The notes: generated by a model from the letters alone, not told the origin. A stretch of DNA of 64,000 nt from Branchiostoma floridae (GCF_000003815.2 NC_049980.1:11617926-11681925), one strand, 5' to 3'. Numbered from the stretch's first letter, positions 47,161 through 60,756 are shown. Made by a program: numbers and translations.

Positions 47161-47930
47161 AAAGAAACGCCGTGCACTTCAAATTACAGCAAAACGCCTG
47201 TTCATTGGTAGATTACAGCGAATACACATCAACAGTGTCAAAAAAGGATACATTGTACTTGAAAATCAATCGCCTTGAAAGAAATGGCCATGCGAGATTA
47301 TTTAACTCAGCTAAATTACATGCCAAATTCGATCGCATTCCGACGCCACCGTAACTTTAGCGATACAGTTGCCACATACGCGTTCTTGTACAAAGCATCT
47401 CGGGGAAACATTAAAAAAATCAATACTCTCAGCAGTCAACACACTATAACTTGATTACAATGATGAAATACAAATGATTAATTGATACTAGCAACTGTCA
47501 AAATAGATGCCATCATCATCACTTTTGTAACGTTTCAACGAAAGCAAGCTGCTACTAAACATCGCAATACATGTACATGTATTTATATAGTGTGGGCACA
47601 CTTTGTGTAGCAAAGACAAAACGGAAACAAAAACTTGAACAACGTATTCCTCCTTAGTATAACAAAGGAACTTTAGTTAGAACTCAACCATCGTGCCATT
47701 CAATGCGAAATCAAACGTTCCAATGGGTCCATGTTTTCAACCTGATTAAAAGTACATTATGTTGTAGAACTATAGCAAAAGATTGTCTAACTATCAGTTC
47801 ATACCAGAAAGCTCATGTAGGGAGCCAACATTGTATTCTTCTTTCTCTATGACGCTAGGTCCCTGGAGATGTTTGTAATGTTCTTTCATGGTTGACACCA
47901 CTTCAGTTTCGTGCGCTGGTTGTTCACCGT

Positions 47931-50900
47931 TCAATTGCTGTCCCCATTGTATTCGAAGAACATGAAATCCTGAAATAGAAAACAAATAAAGTTGTCATCC
48001 TTCCACTTTTTTGGAGTATAAAAAAAGCATAAACAGAGTGATGAGTCAATCATTACTTTACTCTTTAATCATTACTGATATTCAGATAGATGCAGGGCAA
48101 GGAATTTTTTATTATCGGCCAACGCATATGCGTGTGATGCCTACTTCCCACCCATAGTAAACTTTCGTCAAACATGTATCATGTAAAAAGCATAATAAGT
48201 ACTTACAATGAGCATGGCTGCCCCAAACAATGTGGCCTTCATCTTCACATCCAAGTCCTGGGGGACTGCATAACAAAAAAAAAGTTTTGTCAATCATGAA
48301 GTTCGTCTAACCAAGTTTGTCATAATGACAATAATAATATCGATCGGGTGTCATTATATGTGTCGGAAAAAAACAGGAACTGTTAAAATGTCCATGAAAC
48401 AGCTATTGCAATTAGCTTTGCTCATTATTGCTTTTACTTCTATTCAAGTCACGCAATTGTCAGTTTCGCCAGCTGTAATCTTCACTGACAATCAATCTAT
48501 ATATACTCACAGGTCATACTGAAGTTGCTGGCCTTGGTGAAACACTCCTGGACAAAGCCTGCGTACTGACGGGTCACGGCCCCAACTTTGGTGGTTCCAT
48601 CCGTCCCCAAGATCTACAAAGGGTGATTTTTAAGTCATTAGCTTCAGTCAAGACCTCCAGTGGATCATCGATACTGATATTCTCTCTTTTTGTGATACAC
48701 ACTCTTTCGGCGGTAATTCAAACTACTTCAAATTATCATTTCTTTCACACCTGCTGTCATTTTCTATGATACAATATACAGCAGTTCCAATTACAGGTAC
48801 TGTAGTTTGTTTTAGGTACCAACTAACATGTGTGGCCCTGCCATCACTGAACAGAGATTCTGGGCATTATGAACTTCCTGGCACGTTTGACCCATTGCTG
48901 ACGTCACGTATTCGCAAGATCACGTTTTAAAAGGTCACGTGTCTGTATAAACTCTGGAGTTTACATTCTAAAGTGACTGGTCACTAGTATTGATCCTAAA
49001 GAAGGCGACAGCGGTCGTTGAAAATTTGATCTGTGTGTAACTTTGTGCTGGAATAAAGTTTGGCATTGGTGGAAACTTACATCAAAGTCCACATCACACA
49101 TGCAGCACGGGCCGGACCAGGCACAGCAGGGGCCCCAGATCTTGAAGATCTCGTCTCGCTGACCATTCATCACACTGTAGTGCGCCTTCCACCCTGATCC
49201 CCTAGAAAGAAAAGGTAGGTGTAATGCACATAGGTTTTCAAGATAAATAAGAACAGCAACACAGTTCAAATAGACCATATTATGTTAGATTTTATCTTAC
49301 CCTTAGTACCTCCCTCATGACCTCAATGAAGCTTCTCATGAATAAATAAAGGTTCATTTTTTTTTATTACCCGATGTCGCAATGGCCGGAAGAAAACCGT
49401 TAAGCACGCCAATGCCCTCTAGTATTAACAGTCAACTTTTAATTAGAACATTTTTGGCAACCAAAAGTTACGCACAAAAATGATGACAAATAAATCTATA
49501 TAAGAAGCAAGCCAGACTACGCACATCTGGCGCACGATGCCGATCTGCTGTCCAACAGGAGCCTCCACGTACACCTCGAAGGCACAGCAGTCACAGCAGC
49601 CAGCACACCAACAGCAGCCTGCACAGCACTTAAAATCACGGCGGACACGCATCACCTCCTGTGGCAGACAAATCATGCACAGATCATGTATGGGAGAAAA
49701 TTGCCTGTTGTTAGTCTTCATACGCGCCATTGTTCCAATAGATATTATATATTAGCTGTTGATGCATGAATCGACTGTATACTTGAAAACGTATTCCATG
49801 TTACTCCAGCACGACCAGAAGAAGTCTTTGGCTGTGTTCCCTCATCATAGGATATATTACCTGTTGGTTGTTGTCTGTGACATGGATGGTGAATGACCGT
49901 TGGTTTCCACACATGATCCGCATGCAGATGTCAGTCTCTGAAAAAATGTTTGGATTATGATTAGCGATGCGCGAGCCGGAAGCATAAGAATTTCAACATC
50001 CTGGTGTAATCCTGATGTATGTTCAAAACATCTATTAGATACATTTTTCACATGCCCAAGCCATATGTTGTGGCGCATGCATAGATAGTGATTACGCAGT
50101 TATCAGAAAAATGCTGCCATATCAATTGTATCATTGAAAACGCATGTAATGAACGGTTTAGTGAGAATTACCTTCATACGTATACAAGTACACGATGATG
50201 CAAAAATACTCACCCTCGTAGGCAAAGTAGACCTGCTGACCAAGGCTGTTCTTGATCTTGTATTTGTTGTTCATCTCAATGCCAGTGAAGGCTGCCAAGG
50301 TAAGAGACAATAATTATATCACCATCATGTTTTCCATATGTGGCATGGACCAAAACATATGCAAAAACATATGCAACAGGTAAATGGGGGTAGAATTCCT
50401 CACAGTTTAACTGAACATTTACATTTCTGTCACAAGTCGCTCCAAAAAAGGTAGTCGTCTCTCAGGATGCTAGGGTAGAAAATAGAACCACTACGATCTA
50501 ATATAACTATATTGAAGGTTCTTAGCAATACTCGAAATTCACTTCTTGTTTTGCTCTCAATTTGTTTGAGTTTATTTAGATCCACACTCATAAGAAACTA
50601 TTCTATTATATGAAATTTGTATTTCATAGTTTATATAAAAAATGTCAAAAAGTTAGAAATTCTGTCGATGTGTTTTGATCCCTACCCTCGAACAGCTCCA
50701 CTTGCTGATGGACCAGCAGCTGGTCAATCTGCGTCAGGTACTCCAGACCAGGGGGGCATCCTGGGATAGCTCCAGGAGCCGCCATCCACTGCTGGCCACC
50801 ACCGGGCTGTGCGGTAACAGGCTGCTGCTCGGGCAGATAACGATGATCATGATGAATTAGACAACCGTTAGCACTGAAAAGCACTGTGACACTGGGTACC

Positions 50901-51367
50901 ATCCTCCATTGTTTTTCTCGGGTGCATTCTTTTTGCTTGCTAACCACGGTTACTTAGCTAGCGAAAAAGAATGAGCCTGCGGTAAACTACTAGTACCCAA
51001 CCTAGAAAAATACCAATGACGTGTTGCCATTGAGGCACAACGGTAACGTTACATAGATTGCATACGTCACATTTCTGACAGTGCTAAGAGTACATTGTAA
51101 GATCTACATGAATAAGTATACAATAAAAAACTATTAAAACCGGAATTGGATGGTCTACAATTTGGACATCGAAAATTTGATATGGCATTGATATAAAGAA
51201 AGAACTACAATGTATGCGCTGCCTACTCTGCAAGTCCCTTAGTGTTCAAAACCTTAAAGTATATACAATTTTGTACGCAGCTGATTAGTCTATAGATGAA
51301 TCTATGAGATTTTATGTCGATCAAACATTTAGGAGCATATCCGTGACAAAGTCCTTACCGCCGCCAT
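47931..51367 (-). CDS. PLSCR: Phospholipid scramblase C
   Basis: Nine exons in perfect phase: 51359-51367 (ATGGCGGCG), 50686-50824, 50214-50291, 49861-49937, 49525-49658, 49081-49201, 48511-48613, 48207-48265 and 47931-47969, coding for 252 residues. Exon lengths equal those of gene B one for one, so the two are recent duplicates. The protein starts [13 protein letters not shown], then [58 protein letters not shown], the Cys cluster [53 protein letters not shown] (Ca2+ segment) and the membrane helix [14 protein letters not shown]. Expected at the plasma membrane or endomembranes with the short tail outside. Only one last exon was found. Confidence 0.95.
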
Positions 51368-51475
51368 AGCTGCCTCTGGTTTTCTAAACTGATCGATTCA
51401 AGGATTCTGTTGACACTGGAAAAGAGAACACAGGATCCGGAGTTAGTGGAGAGGAGTTCGGGTCTACATTCAATT

Positions 51476-51730
51476 GTTTATTGTTTATTGTTTATTGTTA
51501 AAATGACACCCATTAGTGAATACACTTGTGCATCCACTACTCTTCCTGGGGTCATACATTAAAACATATACATTACATTGGTACACATACACATAACATT
51601 ACATAGTATATACATATTTACATCAATTTCAATGTATATGAGGTCATTTTCCCAATGAACCATGAATTGATAAATGACAATGTCGTCACCTTGCCAGGAC
51701 ATAAACCAAGTGACGCGAACATCATTGGTA
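51476..51730 (-). mobile_element. Probable retrotransposon 3' fragment with ACAATAA tail
   Basis: On the minus strand the sequence ends in three ACAATAA repeats (plus strand TTTATTGTTTATTGTTTATTG, 51479-51499), the pattern of a non-LTR element tail. The body is AT-rich and not coding. The upstream limit is uncertain. Confidence 0.35.
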
Positions 51731-51975
51731 TGTTTATCATACAAACGATATGACGAAGTTCTAGTTCAAATGATCCCTTGTGTTCAGCTTTATATAGTTA
51801 GCTTCCAATTGTAGTCGTTCGCAGGTTGTGAAAACAAGTAGAGTGCAATGTTTTTTTACAAGTGTCCTCCTGTCAATCCGAACTTTTAAGTAGCCAATAT
51901 ATAGTTTTACAAGCCTGTCGCCATCAATCCCGTAGTTTTCTGCATGTGGACTGTACACACTACACACTACACGCC

Positions 51976-52142
51976 AAGCAGAGGTTAGGCTTCGACCTGT
52001 TTGGACGTATGTTTGGTCGTTTCCATCGGGCTTTCTAATTTGTCAGTTTTTGACACAAAAAGAAAACCTGATAAAATGGGTAGCACATCCGATAAGAAAC
52101 GCATAAAAGTCGTCCAAAACAGGCCGAAGCCTAACCTCTGCT
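51976..52142. mobile_element. Palindromic MITE, AAGCAGAGGTTAGG type
   Basis: The left arm AAGCAGAGGTTAGGCTTCGA, continuing CCTGTTTGGACG, pairs with the right arm CGTCCAAAACAGGCCGAAGC, continuing CTAACCTCTGCT. About 167 bases, non-coding centre. Terminal sequence is shared with the 43258-43394 palindrome. Confidence 0.75.
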
Positions 52143-52149
52143 CAGACAG

Positions 52150-55100
52150 TAAGTACATGAGACATGAGTTTGGTCAAGGAGCCTGTGTATCAAAAGTCAG
52201 AGTATACCGACTGGGTATTACTTAAAACTCTGGGGCCAGTGTTTTGTGCCTCTGTCGTCTGCTGAAGGCACATACTGTACTTCTATTAAACATTTGCACA
52301 GGGGACATGGGTCATAAGCTAGGCCCCTCCCTCCAGCTACACTGACTGTCGTACTAGGGCTTGATTATCAGGTCACCATGTTTTGAGCAATCAAACCGTC
52401 ACATTTGTAAGCAGGCAGCGTTTCCTCTTCTCTCATGTTTGTTCATTGCAATGACTTGGACTCACTGGGGGGCCTTGATTGCAACAGAAGATGCAATAAA
52501 CATTTCATTCATTTATTAAGATTCATACCAGCCCATACAGTCGAAACCTTACCACGGCCAACGCCCTGTCGGGTCCTAGAGCCAGAAGGTTGCATGTTTC
52601 AGAGATCCCAGAGAATTCTTCGCCTAAAGATTTACCTTTTAACATTAGACGGGGCTCAGTGACATTTAATTGATGATCCCTAAAATGATCGAGACCTAGA
52701 CAACATCGACCGTATTGTCGACATGTAAAAAAGCGCGGCTATTTTCCTGCGATGTATATCCCCGGCTGAGTACAGTTATATCAGTCACATCAGGTGATCT
52801 GTCTGGCATGTCGCGGACATACAAAGGAAGGAAACTGGACACCGGTTTGTTTTGCGGGGTAGTCACAGCGGCATCAACCAACCCTTTCCCCTTTGTTGAC
52901 TCGTACCTGGCACTGTTCAAACCACTAATCTTGAAAGGTGATAGAGGAACATTTGTCAACATGGATTGGCCGTCAGAGTCCGTCAGTCTTTGAGTTATAA
53001 TTACACTTGTAAGTCCGGATGAGGGTAGTAACGGCATATAGTCCAGCTCCATATATCTAAGGGGCTAACAAGTTATAAAATGAAGACAAAAAATTAATTG
53101 CAATGATTTTTGCTGGAAAAAAAATCTGAACCTCTCGCTGTACCATACTTTGCGTCTACTTGATTGAGACATGTGCATCCTCCCTCTATAACTACATTTT
53201 AAAATACGACACGGTCCCCAAACGTCTGTGTTATCAGAAGGAAAACTAATAATGGATTCACCATTCCTTTTACGATAACACTATTACACGATCATTAGGG
53301 GTTTATTCGAATCGATCGCTTCAAGGAACCGGACGAGAAAAACAGGAATGGCACACTAAATCATCAGATAACGAAAGGCTCATCAATCACAGGCATCCAG
53401 TCTGTTTCTCTTCACATCGAATAGATACTGTCATTTCTCATAAAGCAACACGTGCACGTAACATGGCCGTTAGAATGGAATGTCTTATGTCAATTTCGGC
53501 ACCTGCATTGCGACGCCTAGCCAGTAATATTATCGGCACCATGCATGCCGGTACAAATGTTTCGCCACCAAGAGGACGCCTAACACTAACACTAGCCTCA
53601 GCCCCAACCCTGATTCTAACTCAACCCTATTCCTACTTCCAACGCTTAACATAACTAAAACGATTCGTCTTGCATCTTGGGCCTGGTGCCGAAAGAATGC
53701 AGCGCTCTACAATTGGGAATGTTTTCCAGCGATTAGCTTTGAACTTGATGGATTAGTATTATGACGAAATATTATTTATATCCCACTAAACTTTACCTCC
53801 ATATGGTCTAATAGTTGACACTCTAGACATGATAAACAAAGAACATTTAATAAGGACATCCCCTACTATTACATTGATTGGGCCTTATATTACCTTGCAA
53901 AAATGGCGGGCTCGGTCACGTGATTACATGATGAAAACATGATTGTGATAGTAACGATGTAATTAACTTGCACGCGCAGCCAAACTCAAAGAGTCAATAT
54001 AGACACACAGCGAATGTCATCACCTTTTTCGCAATTCAAGATGAAAACATCACTTTCTTGACAATTCAAGAAAAGTACTCAGTAGCATGCTCTGGAATGT
54101 TTTACCGTTCAACTCGGCTAGTGTACTTCAAGAATCTACAAATGTATCTATGATTCAACATTGAGAGCACTTCGACAGCAATTGTTACATGTAGTACCTC
54201 CCATACTAGTCTCTCTTATATCCGACTTACCCAAATAAACTGGGGGTCCTTTCCCCTTATGTTTGCCAAGCTAAACAGCTTTCAGCAAGAGGCACTCAGT
54301 GGCACTGACAAGCCTAACCCTGTAACTTTATACGGCAGTGGAGAACAAGACCACAAGGTCTGGTGACCTTCAGCGCTGTGATACTCTAGCGACTGTCTGA
54401 ACAAATAAAATCACCTTCAAAGTTCAAAATAAGACAGTTTATGGTCTTTAAAATGGCTCACAGATAAACATAGGATTCCTTTTGGTCAGTGTCTGGTGCT
54501 AACAGGTGTTAGTAATGCTCTGGGCAGCTCCTTGCTAAAAAAAACGTAGGTAACGTTAACGTTACATCTAACGCTAGCACTTGGAATAGGGAAGTACATA
54601 TCTTGGTGAGTTTGTACGAGAACATGCGTGTGTTATGGGCGGTGTTTAGGTCATATACATTTCACTCGAGCTCCTTATTTCTGGATGACTGAAGCAACTA
54701 TATAAACAACTTCGAAAGTTTGAAGGCAAGATGGCCTGCAGTTCCAGACTTTGGTAAACAGAAAAATAAAGTTACTCCGGGAATGTTATTGGCTATTAAG
54801 TCTTCAACCTTAACAGTTTGGTTCGGATCACACCTTTATGCCGGTGTAGAACTACACATGACATAGTTAAGTGGTGATTTTGGGACCACTTCCTTCTGCT
54901 ACATATTTGCGCACCTGTCACTGAGTACTGTGCACAAGGCGGTGGCTGTCTTAGAATAGTGCACAAGGACCTTAATCCTTCTATCGTCTTACCTTACATC
55001 TTAGGCATTGCGAAATATATCCCGTGTATTAGCTGGAAGGTTCTAAGGTGTGTATGGAAGAAAAGCAAATCCTTACCTTGAAGTGTGTGGGTACTGTAGC

Positions 55101-58100
55101 AACCTTGCGAACGACCTACTGAACGGCTGTCACAAACTATGGCGGGAAGGTATCGGGTGTCAGTTTGGGAAGGTAGAATAACAAGCCCTATTGTGTATTG
55201 ACATTAAATAAAACATAAAGGAACCACAGGGGCAATCAGAAATCAAACGGCGATGAACCAATTCCATGACCCCAGGCCTCACCTAGTTGGCGGCAAGGTT
55301 GTTTCAAAGCAGGTCCGCAGAATATACAAATGTAATGATGCTAATTGTGTTGCAAAAAAAATCATGCCTGAGGGCTAACGCTAATTGCAAAGAAAAACAA
55401 TGGTATGTACAACGTGAGTAACGTTATACACACGGTAACGTTGCTTAACCGAGAAGTAGAAAAATATATAACATAGTTTATTAAATCAAATGAGAAAACT
55501 ATTCTAAATCTATTCGTATGTTTGATAAGCCATTTGAAGGTTTTCGCATGCAGAGGGAGATGGATTTTTAATATGTCTGGGCAGAAGATAATGTAGTGAA
55601 GACGACCCTTAAAATCATTCGCACCACCGCCCCCAAAAACGAAAGACAAATAAGACAGAAAAATTTAACAAGTAGGATACGGGGACAAATTGAAACTTGA
55701 GTTGTGGGGAGGGCATATGAAAACTGCTATAACCGCCCTTCGGCACAATATAACACAACTTAAAACGTTTTTTTCACTTCATGAAACCAGCTAGAATTTT
55801 CTACTGATAAAAAGCAAAAGATGGAATGAAAATTGAAAATTTTGTAAAATATTCGACACCTGGATACTAGGAAAAAGAGCAAATTTTTCACATCTTTCAA
55901 TCTTTTATTATTCACATTTCATATTGCACAACAGACAATATGCACAAGTAGACGTTTGAAAATGTGGACTTCATGTTACGTTCTACATCAAACACACACT
56001 GAACATGTACTTTACAAGAAGTGTTTTTGCTTTTACGTTTTTGCTAGATACGCCGCATTTTTTGTGTCTAATCCCAGCAATTGATGAATGTTCCTTTGCT
56101 ATGCTTAAGGAAATTATTTTATCTCCGAGCTTGTCACAACATTGTGAGATGTGCTTTTTTGTTATCTTGCTATACAACACTTCTATTATTTTCCAAAATG
56201 TTTGAACAACCTCTGCAGCTACATGTAGGGGTAAATTGGCTCAAGAGCCATACATGTAAATATTTGGTCCAGGCAACATCACATTTAGGACAGCATAAAC
56301 GTTCAGGCTGTTAGCTGAAGTAACTGTAGAGGGTATCTTATGTCTTGTAAAAATACAAGTTGCATCACTATGTACTCCTTTTCCTGTTGTTCTTCATTGT
56401 TTTCAGATTGGAGGGATTGGTGGGAGTAATGACGACTTTGACATACATTAAGAAAAATCAGTGGGCTTCATCTAAATGACAATTTGCATCTGTATCATAT
56501 CACACAAGGGCAATCTTGCATGGTTAAAACATGTTATTAAACACACAGCAATTTCTACATGTACATTTGCTACTGGTTTCCTTACCAAACAAAAAACATC
56601 AGATTCCATAATTTCTACTAAGGAAGATTGACACACAGCTGGCATTTATCAAAACTATGTTAGCATATAAAAAAAAAAGCTTTATCCTACATCTGGAATG
56701 CAAAGTTAGCACTTTGTGGTCTATAGCGTCAATCTATTCATACATTTCTAGAAGGGCAGAGACATAACAAAATGTTACATCTACGATGCCATAGGTTTCT
56801 TTTCTTTTTACAAAACTACCATTGTTCATATTTTTGCATGCAGAGGAAAGCTAAGATTAAAAAAAAAAAAAAATTTACATTGTACATCGCAAAATCTAGG
56901 TTATAATAGTAAAAGACCACTCTCTTCAGTAACAAAGGTTTTGTTCCTCAACACAACTGATTAGAGTATTAAGTTTCTGCTTAATATCGTAATTTATCAG
57001 CTACTGATTTCTCACATCAAAAATAATGATAATCACACAATTTTCTCACAATTAGTTATGACCGAATAAAGGACCTGAGTAAGTCAATGAAAAACATACA
57101 TTGATATAATACATCTGTAGTAGCATAAGGTAAAATATGGACAAAGGAATAAGAACAGTTAATACAGTCAAACCTGCTCAAGATGGCCACCCCGGACACC
57201 CCTGGTCATTTTGAATAGGTGGCCGACTTGAAGAGGGTCTGCTTACATGGCATACTAGACAGTTTCCAAGTCAGTATTTTAAGGTCAATTATTTATCATA
57301 CCAGGTACTACATGGACACAAAATGGTGTGATTTCAAGGAGCAAAACATACAGGTTCATTTCAAATATTACTCAAATAGTTGTCTACTCAACTCTTTTCG
57401 ATCTATAGTTTGTTGAAATGATGTCCAAAAGGTGATTTCAGTTTATGATTGACAGCTGCCACAAATAAACAAGAATGACATGCATAGTTCTACCTACAGG
57501 AATGTCATGCCCCATTTTATCTCATGAAGGTATGAAGGTATATAAAATAACTTGCATTTTGTTCCACATACAGGTGTCATGGTAGTGACACATAGTGGTT
57601 GTGACAAGTCTTGAACAGCATAATGTTCCATCAGTACAGATGGGAAAGGAAGTCAGCCCAAGTTGATCTTCGACATTTACAGACATACATGTCATCATAT
57701 CTCACTTTGATACATGTACAAAATGTAAATGTCAGTAAAAGTGGCGAGGTCTCTATGTTTATACATTGTATAACAAAGACAACAGCTTATTTCCTTTCCC
57801 TTCTCCAGGGTAGTCCTCCAAATAAACATAACAGTACTTAGGTAGTATCTAGCAGCAATGAAAACAAGTAAACCAGCAGCATTTCAAAAGAGATCTTACT
57901 GAAACCCTTGAGCAGTATGCTACATTCAATTAAGCCAACAAAAACTTCACACAAGTCATTTAAAATGCAAACTGTATTCACTACTATCAAAAATCTCAAA
58001 CTTCTAGTAATTATAATGTCTATTCTAAAAACATTAAAGGCCTAAAACTACCACAATGTTGGCACTTTAATTTACACAATCATACAAAAGCCATATTTTC

Positions 58101-59394
58101 TGAGACCTTAACTGTCAATGTCCCTGAGGGGCACATTACTGTTCTTACTTTTGTCAGAATCATCTTAATTTTGCTTCATTTCACTACATTAAAGAAAAAA
58201 TTACACAACAGACACCCTAGACATAAGCAGAGGGCAATAGGTATGTAACAACATATCTCCCTGCCACACCTGTGGTATGGACAGATACAAAAATGGAGGA
58301 GACTTGGACCTAGGTGGGCAGATGAACACTGGTCAGCTTGTAGGTGGGCGTGTTTAGTTCCATGCTGTACGACATGAGCCAAGTGGACATTTAGTCTTCA
58401 GTATATTTTCAACTGTCAACATTGTTGCTTTTCATTGCCACGGGCAGTAAGAGCTGTAAGTTGACCAGTGCTCATTTTGACCACCCTAATGGTACTATAA
58501 TAATTCTAATACTATTGCTATGACCACAATGTAACATCGTTACCATTACTTGCTGTGGTGACTATGGAATAGTTTAGCACAGTAGTGTCCAATCCTGGTA
58601 AAGCAACCCCAACAAAGCCAGAATACATCCTTTCACAGAAATGACTGTGGGTGGTGCTACTATCAATCTCTTTATTTTTATGATATGGGGACATCATTTT
58701 TCAGTAGAAGGGGAAAGGAGATTTTTGAAGTGTTTTCAATTTCCGTTTTAAACAATTCTGTAGCACAGTAATACATGTGCACAATGTACTACAGAAGAAG
58801 TGCATATGGCATCATGAATTCATGGTAGAGAATTCGAAGTCACAGCAAAAACCACAGGACCAAAACAACTGCAAACAGGTCAAAAGTTACAGTAACAAGA
58901 CATAGCTGAGGCCTGTGCCTAACATCAAGGATTTCAAACATATGCAGTTCAAGAGCAATCATTGACTTCCCCGTGGCCAAGAAGTATTACATTCAACAAC
59001 CTCTTTAGGGCAAGCATGCTTCACTGAAGCGGCCTCTTTTGTTGAACAGAATAAACTGCTGTTTTTGCCCTTTGGCTTCATACTCTTGACTTTCAACTGT
59101 AGCAGTGTTATACGTACACACATACATTTATATATCGCGTGATGCCATCCGCCCTACAGGGCATGAAACTTGTACAACCCAGGTGGTTAGAAATGAACTG
59201 ACTACATCCGTTACCCTTGATTTGATCATCACTCAGTACCCATTATCTCACACTGAAAAGTGGCTTAAACACTTGCCATCTGGAAAGGCTGAATAGAACA
59301 GTCATGAAAAACATAGAATGATCATCACGTAAAATTGAACAAATAGAAAGATGCGCTACCCTTGAGTAGCGAGCTGGAGTAGAGCAATATATGT
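52150..59394. other. Long non-coding stretch upstream of scramblase C
   Basis: No exon supported. At 52696-53052 both strands are open (118 codons minus, 92 codons plus), but neither has recognisable features. The part from about 55.9 kb onward may be a long 3'UTR of the ethanolaminephosphotransferase gene (inference). The segment at 57166-57240 (ACAGTCAAACCTGCTCAAGA) resembles a dispersed repeat end. Confidence 0.4.
53494..53694. mobile_element. Small element with TTTCGGCACC termini
   Basis: TTTCGGCACC at 53494 and GGTGCCGAAA at 53685 form short terminal inverted repeats around about 180 bases. The interior contains degenerate CTAACNCTA-type repeats. The short arms make this less certain than the other elements. 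Confidence 0.45.
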
Positions 59395-60106
59395 TACTGT
59401 AAATGCATTTAAGTTTGCGGAGATTTAATTTCGCCGTAGTGGGAAAATGGACTTTTCGCGGTGGTTTTAATATTGCACCATGCAATGTAGTCTCTTACTG
59501 CCATGGAAAAATGTTCGCGTGGTTTTAAATTCGCGGTGAAGCAGCCGCTGTGAAAACCGCGAACATTAAAGGTCTACTACAGTTATTTCCGCTTCAAACT
59601 GAAAACAAAAAATCCATTTTCCGGCCAAGCCTACCACGTTATGGAACACTATTCAAGGCATGTCAGGAGTCGATATTTTCCCCGTGCGAGCGCGTTTGAA
59701 AACCTGGGAATCTGCACGCCCGCGCTGGGTTTCAGCCATTTTGTTTCTTCACCGACGAAATCCGAGTAGTCCCGAGTCTGCCCGAGCCTACCCGGAGATT
59801 GGTCACGTGGTTCACCGTGACCTTTCGCACGCACCCGGAGCTCACCGGAGATTCCCGACCAATAACCGTTGATGATTGATTCTTGTTTGAATTCTCACCA
59901 GTGCCTAACTAGGGGGGTCAACAAGTTACAGCGCGCGTAGGACGAAATGTTTGTAGGCTACGTTGCAAACGTGAAATAATGACACAAAAGTGTCAAAAAG
60001 TAGTAGTAAATCTGAGATTTCTTAGTTCTAGAATATTTCAAATTTGAGCGCAAATAACTGCGTAGTAGACCTTTAAACCATGACAAAAGTTTCTGCATTT
60101 ACAGTA
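59395..60106. mobile_element. Outer MITE, TACTGTAAATGCA termini, split by an insertion
   Basis: The left end TACTGTAAATGCATTTAAG and the right end TGCATTTACAGTA are inverted repeats. The interior has several TTCGCGGT/ACCGCGAA motifs. The right arm is interrupted: GCGAACATTAA at 59559-59569 is separated from the terminal bases by the TTAA-flanked element 59570-60072. Without the insertion the element would be about 205 bases. Confidence 0.75.
59570..60072. mobile_element. Inner TTAA-flanked MITE
   Basis: A 503-base element with terminal inverted repeats AGGTCTACTACAGTTATTT and AGGTCTACTACGCAGTTATTT (right end read inward), flanked by TTAA at 59566-59569 and 60073-60076. A TTAA target is the hallmark of piggyBac-like and Kolobok-like transposases, so this is probably a non-autonomous relative. 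It carries no transposase gene. Confidence 0.8.
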
Positions 60107-60212
60107 TTAATGCTCTCCTGAGTCCAAAGATGTAAGGCTAAAAACCACAGTTGATTGCCCTGTATCCATCCATGGAGTGAGGCATTGCAGGGGTCATCAG
60201 ACTGGCCCAGAT

Positions 60213-60365
60213 NNNNNNNNNNNNNNNNNNNNNNNNNNNNNNNNNNNNNNNNNNNNNNNNNNNNNNNNNNNNNNNNNNNNNNNNNNNNNNNNNNNNNNNN
60301 NNNNNNNNNNNNNNNNNNNNNNNNNNNNNNNNNNNNNNNNNNNNNNNNNNNNNNNNNNNNNNNNN
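60213..60365. other. Assembly gap (153 N)
   Basis: Undetermined bases just downstream (minus strand) of the distal last exon of the phosphotransferase gene. Open frames across it are meaningless. Confidence 0.99.
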
Positions 60366-60696
60366 GGTAGAGATGATGGGAGTACATGTACTTGACGACA
60401 GAGGCTCTGATCAGGATGCAAAGAATGTGTGAGTAGTTTCCCACACATCAATGCTAAATTTCAACTCAATCCATTATCTAAAGTGACAGGGATTAGTAAC
60501 AGGGATTTAAGTTCAATTAATGTTGACTCCAATTTGGATCTCTTCCAGTAGATTTGCCATCTTTATCATGACATACATACAGATGACAGCTTGCTTGTTT
60601 AGAGGTTGCCCTTACCAGATTAGACACTATATTGATACATTGCCATGACATAACACCACAGACATACAGCAGGTATTTAGTAGTCTGCACTTTTGG

Positions 60697-60756
60697 TCAA
60701 TCTTGTTTCTTCAGGGTGAAGATGTTGATGTTAAAGTGGTCTGCCATCTGGATTAC
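60697..60756 (-). other. EPT1: Distal alternative last exon of the EPT1-like gene
   Basis: After a TGTTACAG acceptor it encodes VIQMADHFNINIFTLKKQD and TGA. The TGA occupies about the same place as the selenocysteine codon of vertebrate SELENOI, but the sequence after it does not resemble the vertebrate tail, so it is read here as a stop. Confidence 0.65.

Noticed and set aside
60073-60451. Open frames spanning the second N run
   Set aside because: Artefact of undetermined bases.
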